From contig CM065397.1 of assembly GCA_033060915.1 (NCBI GenBank), positions 32,953,501-33,017,500 of the forward strand: a DNA stretch of 64,000 nt, read 5' to 3'. The translations under genes were made by a program, and so were the position numbers. Shown here piece by piece: positions 59,131 through 64,000 of the stretch. The DNA is from Euryodendron excelsum (Eukaryota > Streptophyta > Magnoliopsida > Ericales > Pentaphylacaceae). The notes below the pieces were generated by a model, which was not told the DNA's origin, ran no database searches, and was given only the letters and a program-made list of their open reading frames with translations. Each line of letters opens with the position of its first letter. The stretch's first letter is position 1.

Positions 59131-59885
59131 GGCCCTAACGTGCCTATTTTCCATCGGGCTCTTGCCCGAACTACGATTGACCTAATTCTCACCAAATGAG
59201 ATACATAGGCAACCTAAAATGGTGTGGTCATAACTTCTATTTCAACTCCGATCCTCTTTTCAAAGCTTTCTATCAATTCAAGATTTCTATCTTAAACTCC
59301 TTCAAAACTCCCATATTTTTAAACTTCTTCCAAAACTTGCACATTGCATCATTCATCCGAAAGGTGACGACTAAACCCCGTTTTCAAAACTCTAAAATGG
59401 ATATGAAGTGGACAATGGTAACCGGTTATTCTAGTGAGTGAACATATGGTGATTAGACATGTAGGTATCGAAATGGTGGGGTAGAGTGATGATCTTAGGA
59501 TATCTTTCCTACATGTAACCAACCCTAGACCATAGATTTCTATTTTCAAAAGACCAAAATGGAGTTATTTTCCAAAAGGACTTTAATCTTTCCAAAGGTT
59601 GTCAAACAACCTATTTTCTTAAAAACTCTCTCTTGAGGGAGTTTTCAAAATCTCTTCCAAAAATCCTAAGTTTAATCTTCGGATTAACACTTAGTTTTAG
59701 GTGCTCTAACTCACCTAAATCAAGTTAGGTGGCGACTCTTATTTTTCTGAAAAGCCCTTAGTCAAACCAATTTTCAAACCTAGTCACACTTGTCCTTTTA
59801 GGAGGATGAGTTCTAGTGACAGAGTTCCATCCTTTTTGTCTCCAAGCTGAAAGGACCTTGGATACACAAAAACCGAGGCGCGACA

Positions 59886-60768
59886 ATACCCAGCTAAGCC
59901 CATAAAATTTTTAACTTCGGTCACATTCATCGGTCTCAATAAATTCACAATGGCTTTAACCTTCGAAAGGTCCACGGACACTCTATCCACACTAATGATG
60001 TGTCCCAGAAATGCTATACTTAGCAGCCAAAATTCACACTTTTTCAGCTTGGCATACAATCTCCTGTCTCGCAAAGTTTAAAAAACCATCCTTAAGTGGT
60101 GTTCATGATCTGCAAGACTCTTAGAATACACCAAGATGTCATCAATAAATACAATAAGAAAATCATCAACAAAGGGTTTGAAAACCAGATTTATCAAATC
60201 TATGAATGTAGCAAGTGCATTAGTAACTCCAAACGGCATAACCGAAAACTCATAATGATAATATCTAGTCTGGAATGTTGTCTTCTTCACATCACTTGCC
60301 CTCCTTTCAGTTGGTGATAACTTGACCTTAGGCCAATCTTCAAAAATACTTGTAAACCCTAGAGTTGATCAAACAAATCATCCACCCTTGGTAATGGATA
60401 CTTATTCTTAATGGTGACCTTGTTCAATTCCCGGTAGTCAATGCATAATCTCATGGTTCCATCTTTTTTTTTTTCACAAATAACACCGGAGCACCTCATG
60501 GTGAAACACTAGGGCGGATGAATCCCCTTTCTAACAAGTCTTAGAGTTGAACTTTCAACTCCTTCAACTTTAAAGAGGACATACGGTATGAAGCTTTGGA
60601 AATGGGTCTAGTACCTGGATTAAGGTCAATATGGAACTCAATCTCCCGGTCCACGAAAGAACCCGGTAGCTCATCAGAAAAGACATTGGAAAATTCCCGG
60701 ACAACATGGATGTCTTCCAAGAGTGGTGGGGAAACGTGTGTCAAAAACGCTGCACAAAAATGCAAGAT
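59886..60768 (-). pseudogene. gypsy reverse transcriptase
   Basis: The - strand blocks in order: 'VREFSNVFSDELPG', 'LNPGTRPISKASYRMSSLKL', '[20 protein letters not shown]', '[20 protein letters not shown]', 'LRSSYHQLK', '[15 protein letters not shown]', catalytic '[12 protein letters not shown]', 'YAKLKKCEFWL', 'LGHIISVDRV', 'VKNFMGLAGY'. The frame is cut at 59886 by the Ogre-like solo LTR. Stops occur near 60300-60540 and at 60075. Confidence 0.9.
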
Positions 60769-61334
60769 TCCCTTTTTGAATTAAACAACGCGCTTGCATA
60801 GATGAAATGAGATAGGATGGGGACACGACACCAACTCCCTCAAATACAAGTCCTAAATGGTTAGAAGAATGAAACACAAATCGTTTAAGCTCATGATCAA
60901 TGATAGCACGGTGAGAGGACAACCAATCCATTCCTAAGATGACATTAAAGCCGTGCATTTCTAGGGAAATGAGGTTTACAAATATGGGCACGTCGTTAAC
61001 AAGAATTTTACAAGAATTATAAATCCTATCACATAACATAAAATCTCTGGATGGCAACGATACTACCAAAGCATAATCAAGAGGTACCAGAGATGTATAT
61101 AAGTATTGAGCAAAGAGATATGAAACAAATAAGTGCGTAGAACCAGAATCAATAAGGACGTGTGCAGGTCGAACACAAATAGGGAGTATACCTGACACTA
61201 CGGAGTCGGTAGTTTGGCTGTTTCCTAGTGTAAGTGCGAAATCTGGGCCTTGCCATGGTTGATTCTCTCTCCTGTTTGCCGTAGATTGCTGAACTGAGGC
61301 TAATGTTGACACCCTAGATCCTTGTGCTCTATTC
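60769..61334 (-). pseudogene. gypsy aspartic protease
   Basis: Protease of the gypsy polyprotein with 'AHVLIDSGSTHLFVSYLFA' (D-S-G intact), 'PIFVNLISLEMHGFNVILGM' and 'DWLSSHRAIID'. The preceding residues are the Gln/Ser-rich end of gag. It is cut at 61334 by the SIRE-like solo LTR, with gag continuing at 63499. The frame at 61366-60674 reads through the junction only by chance. Confidence 0.88.
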
Positions 61335-63493
61335 TGTTGAGTCAAGGTTGATCCTTGTTGACTCAAAATTAATTCCCATGTTGATTTTGATGATAACTAA
61401 ACCTTGTGTTATGTTACTAATTAATCTACTTAGTGTGCAGATTAACAAGTTCATAGTTTAGACTTAGAGTTGAATCTTAAGTCTAATACATATCAAGGAG
61501 AATGCACAACAAGTTTAAGAAGCAAGCAATGTATTCAAAGAGCTATGCAATGAATCAAACTGAGAAATGATGCATATCTCTACTTCAAGAAAATATCTTA
61601 CATTCGGTGAAGATTGATTCGCAAGATAGGCTGAAGACTTCATCAGTTGAGGAAATGGAATGATCAGTTAAAGATGAAGAATGGAGATGATGTTAATGCC
61701 TAAAGAAGATTTCATTAGAATATGCAAAGATCAGTTGAAGAAGTGCAATGCTCAATTGAAGATGAATTGGTTGTTGAAGAGTTTGGAAAATGCTCAAGAG
61801 ATGATCTCATCTGGTATGCTTAAGACCAATTCAAGACAATGTGATTGAAGTTACTGAGAAGATGGCTCACAATGAATATCTGATCTCTACATGGAATCCA
61901 AGTGAAGAATTCTTCTACAGTGTAAAGAGTCAATGAAGATTAGATGTGTGAAGAGATTTCATCAAATCTGCAATGGTTTCAGTGAAGTGATCTTTAATTA
62001 AGAATGAAGAATTGCTAACAAAGAGAGGAAATCAGAATTGTAGCATTGTGAAGCTCTACACAATTGAGGAAGCTTGGCATTGAAGAAGATGTTCTACAAT
62101 GATTGAAGAAGCTTTGTAAATGAAGAAGAAAAGTTCAGCATTGATCTAATGGAGCTTTGATAGTTTGAGTTTCAAGACGAAGATCAACATCCAATGATTG
62201 ATTCAATCCAAATTGAATAGAAATTAACTCTGATGAGTTAAGAAGATTTGATTGATCATCATACCCCAAAGACATACTCCTTGAAGTTCTTATATCAGTG
62301 CTTTGATAAAGTTTGATCAATAGAAATCTGAAAGCTGAATTCTGGGCAATGAGGGGACTCATGAAAATGAGGAGTCGCCTCCTGATCACAGACACTAAAA
62401 GGCCTAAAGACATATTGAACAATGAGGGGACTCATGGAAATGAGGTGTCGCCTCTTGCACACAGAAGCAAAATGTCTGAAGACCAAATAGAAAATGAGCG
62501 GACACATTACAATGAAATGTCGCCTCATGAAGACAGACACCAAGGCTTGAAGATAAGATGATTAATGAGCGGACACCTGAAGATGAAGTGTCGCCTCCTG
62601 GTAGCAAAAGCAAAAGGCTGGAAGTTTAAATGATCAATGAGTGGACACCTGAAGCAGAAGTGTCGCCTCATGACAACAGAAGCCTAGTATGAAGAAGACA
62701 GATGAACAAGGAGTCGCCTCATCAACCTGAAGAGGGGACTCATGAACTCAGTGAACTATATCTGGTAAATGCAAAAGCAGGAAGTGTCGACACCACCAAA
62801 AATGGAGCCGACTCCCTCTGTTATAACGGCTATTTTTCTTAACGTTATAACTGACTGGACGCACATTAATGATACCCAACCACCTTCAACGGATGGAATG
62901 AATGCAAGGGTATATATACTAGTCTCCAACTGCATTTATACATAAGAATCAAGAGGAAGAAACAACTAGAGACAATAATCACTGATATACACTGAATATT
63001 CTTCCTACCTTCATCTGTGAGCTTTGATTGTAAATCCACTCTGGTTAGAGAGTTTGTTTGTGAGTTGTATACTCCTATACACTTGTAACTAAGAGTTTGA
63101 GAGTTCTCTTCTGTAAAGCAAAACTCTTGTAAAGTTTGAGTGGAACTTGGACAAAACTACTTGGGAATTGAAGAGCTCGGTGAGGAGTTCTTGTAGAGTG
63201 AGCTGAGCACTTTGTCAATCAGCAACCCATCTTGTAATAGTTGATTACATAGTGGAAGAAGGCTTCAAGGAGGTCTTGGGGTGAGGACGTAGACCACGGT
63301 TTGTGGTTGAACATCGGTAAATCTGTGTCTCTCTTCTTTTGCTCTGTTTTCTTTGCTTCTCATGTTAACATTACTTTGCACATAGATTAACCATTGCTAT
63401 ATTGTTTAGATTAATCTTAATTAATCTTAACTTGTATTAATAGTCGAAAAATCCAATTCACCCCCCCCTCTTGGGTTGCCTATTGGACCAACA
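61335..63493 (+). mobile_element. Solo LTR, SIRE-like (2159 bp)
   Basis: Starts TGTTGAGTCAAGGTTGATCC and ends ...TATTGGACCAACA, flanked by the 5-bp duplication TATTC (61330-61334, 63494-63498). Termini and U5 match the solo LTR at 7582-9902. TATA box 'tatatatact' at 62911-62920. U3 contains a row of about 78-base repeats (62340-62720). No internal region remains. Confidence 0.93.
62340..62720 (+). repeat. ~78-bp U3 repeats with GTCGCCTC boxes
   Basis: Five or so units of 'aatgag(g/c)ggacac(c/t)' ... 'gaagtgtcgcctc' ... 'agacaccaaggcttgaag', spaced by roughly 75-80 bases. Each unit pairs a GGACTC/GGACAC box with a GTCGCCTC box. They lie upstream of the LTR TATA box. Confidence 0.75.
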
Positions 63494-63498
63494 TATTC

Positions 63499-64000
63499 CT
63501 TTTCGGATAGTCCTTCACTTGGTGACCCTCCTGACCATACCCGTAAGAAGTCTTGCTTCCCAAACGGCATGCGCCCCAATGCTTCTTCTGACAATTAAAG
63601 CACGTTGGTATTTCACTAACCGTGTTACCTCCTCGGTTAGAGGTGTTTCCCCGTGGGGTAGACGAATTCCCACTAAAAGATCCAGAACTTTGCTGCTTTG
63701 AACTTTATCCCTTGCCTTGGTCACTTCCCTATCTCTTCTTGTTCTTCTCTCGGTATTGGGACATTTCATTATTTGGCCTTTCGACGATCGTTGCCCGTTG
63801 TACAACTTCTTGATGGGTCTCTAGTCATAGTATGTCCACTTTGTTGTGAATGTTCCATCACAACCTTGTCTCAAACTCCCTCGCCTTGCGAGTCTCTGAT
63901 GACACAATATGTGGGGCATATCGTGATAGTTCCATGAATTTGGCGTTGTACTCCACCATGGTCATATTCTCTTATGTCAAACCAAAGAATTCTGTAGTCT
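63499..64000 (-). pseudogene. gag: gypsy gag with zinc knuckles (partial)
   Basis: From the window edge the - strand gives 'MVEYNAKFMELSRYAPHIV' and 'ETRKAREFE', a Retrotrans_gag core, then 'THQEVVQRATIVER'. After a Ser/Gly/Gln-rich stretch it reads CFNCQKKHWGAC (intact CxxCxxxHxxxC) and SYGYGQEGHQVKDYP, a second knuckle whose three Cys are replaced by Ser or Tyr. Stops and frameshifts are present, and the 5' end is outside the window. Confidence 0.8.

Larger units (their letters stand above)
55104..59885 (+). mobile_element. Ogre/Tat-like solo LTR (4782 bp)
   Basis: The insertion in the gypsy RT frame is flanked by the 5-bp duplication ATACC (55099-55103, 59886-59890). It begins TATAAGCACCCTATTTTT (TG mutated to TA) and ends ...GAGGCGCGACA. 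It holds no retroelement genes. An LTR promoter TATA box CTATAAATAC is at 56881-56890. Near the 3' end, 'aggtggcgactcttattttt' is typical of Ogre/Tat LTRs. A single LTR of this size fits Ogre-class elements. It contains four kinds of internal repeats, listed separately. Strand is given as the TATA-to-U5 direction. Confidence 0.75.
53904..64000 (-). mobile_element. Tekay/Del-like Ty3/gypsy element, cut by three insertions
   Basis: After removing the Ogre-like solo LTR (55104-59885) and the SIRE-like solo LTR (61335-63493), the - strand reads gag, zinc knuckles, protease, RT, RNase H and integrase without gaps, the Ty3/gypsy order. The integrase core is broken at 53904 by the Athila/Tat-like LTR, and the gag 5' end lies beyond the window. 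The paired CxxCxxxHxGxC-type knuckles and the RT and integrase blocks fit the Tekay/Del chromovirus lineage. Numerous stops make it inactive. Confidence 0.85.

Noticed and set aside
60674..61366. A 230-aa protein spanning the protease and the solo LTR start.
   Set aside because: The first ~11 codons come from the inserted LTR, and the last part runs out of the conserved frame. The true protease lies within 60769-61334.
1..64000. CRISPR arrays, prokaryotic operons, rRNA or functional tRNA genes.
   Set aside because: Repeat arrays here are tandem without unique spacers. Introns and transposon families are plant nuclear. The only tRNA-like signal is the SINE promoter at 17655.

Overview
This is a repeat-dominated window of a plant nuclear genome, very probably a eudicot. 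Two multi-exon plant genes have GT/AG introns that restore exact reading frames. Every other recognisable coding stretch belongs to a plant transposable-element lineage. The species cannot be fixed from sequence alone.

GENE ISLAND (about 19.8-27.4 kb). On the + strand is a three-exon group IIc WRKY transcription factor with the WRKYGKK variant, closest to WRKY50 (162 aa). On the - strand is a two-exon, 1139-aa PMI1-related gene (chloroplast and nuclear photorelocation family) with a probable 5'UTR intron. Both reading frames are open throughout. SINE, MITE and foldback remnants surround the island (13.7-19.2 kb and 28.9 kb).

LEFT FLANK (0-13 kb). An LTR-end fragment is followed by an unusual row of six stem-loops. 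Then comes a decayed - strand SIRE/Maximus-type Ty1/copia element (gag to RNase H, PBS and 5' LTR). A solo LTR of the same lineage is inserted in its 5' LTR with an intact 5-bp target duplication. The whole element interrupts an older LTR. A hAT-like non-autonomous element follows.

MIDDLE (29.9-37.1 kb). A LINE reverse-transcriptase relic is cut into three pieces by a 3.0-kb non-autonomous CACTA element and by a 3.7-kb copia element that has lost reverse transcriptase and RNase H.

MULE BLOCK (about 38.2-48.5 kb). A decayed Mutator-like element on the - strand carries, in order, a transposase (MuDR domain, catalytic domain, SWIM and CCHC zinc motifs), a plant-mobile-domain (PMD) protein gene, and a third 240-codon ORF I do not recognise. 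Tandem arrays lie at both ends: 209-bp AT-rich units upstream, and exactly seven 178-bp units downstream with no net length change. This multi-gene element with flanking arrays is the best candidate here for something poorly described. Its layout recalls VANDAL-type MULEs, but that comparison is inference.

RIGHT FLANK (50.7-64 kb). A LINE fragment abuts a non-autonomous Athila/Tat-like element. That element sits inside the integrase of a - strand Tekay/Del-like Ty3/gypsy element, which also holds a 4.8-kb Ogre/Tat-like solo LTR (TSD ATACC) and a 2.2-kb SIRE-like solo LTR (TSD TATTC). Two solo LTR boundaries, 55104-59885 and 61335-63493, plus 7582-9902 on the left, are resolved to the base.
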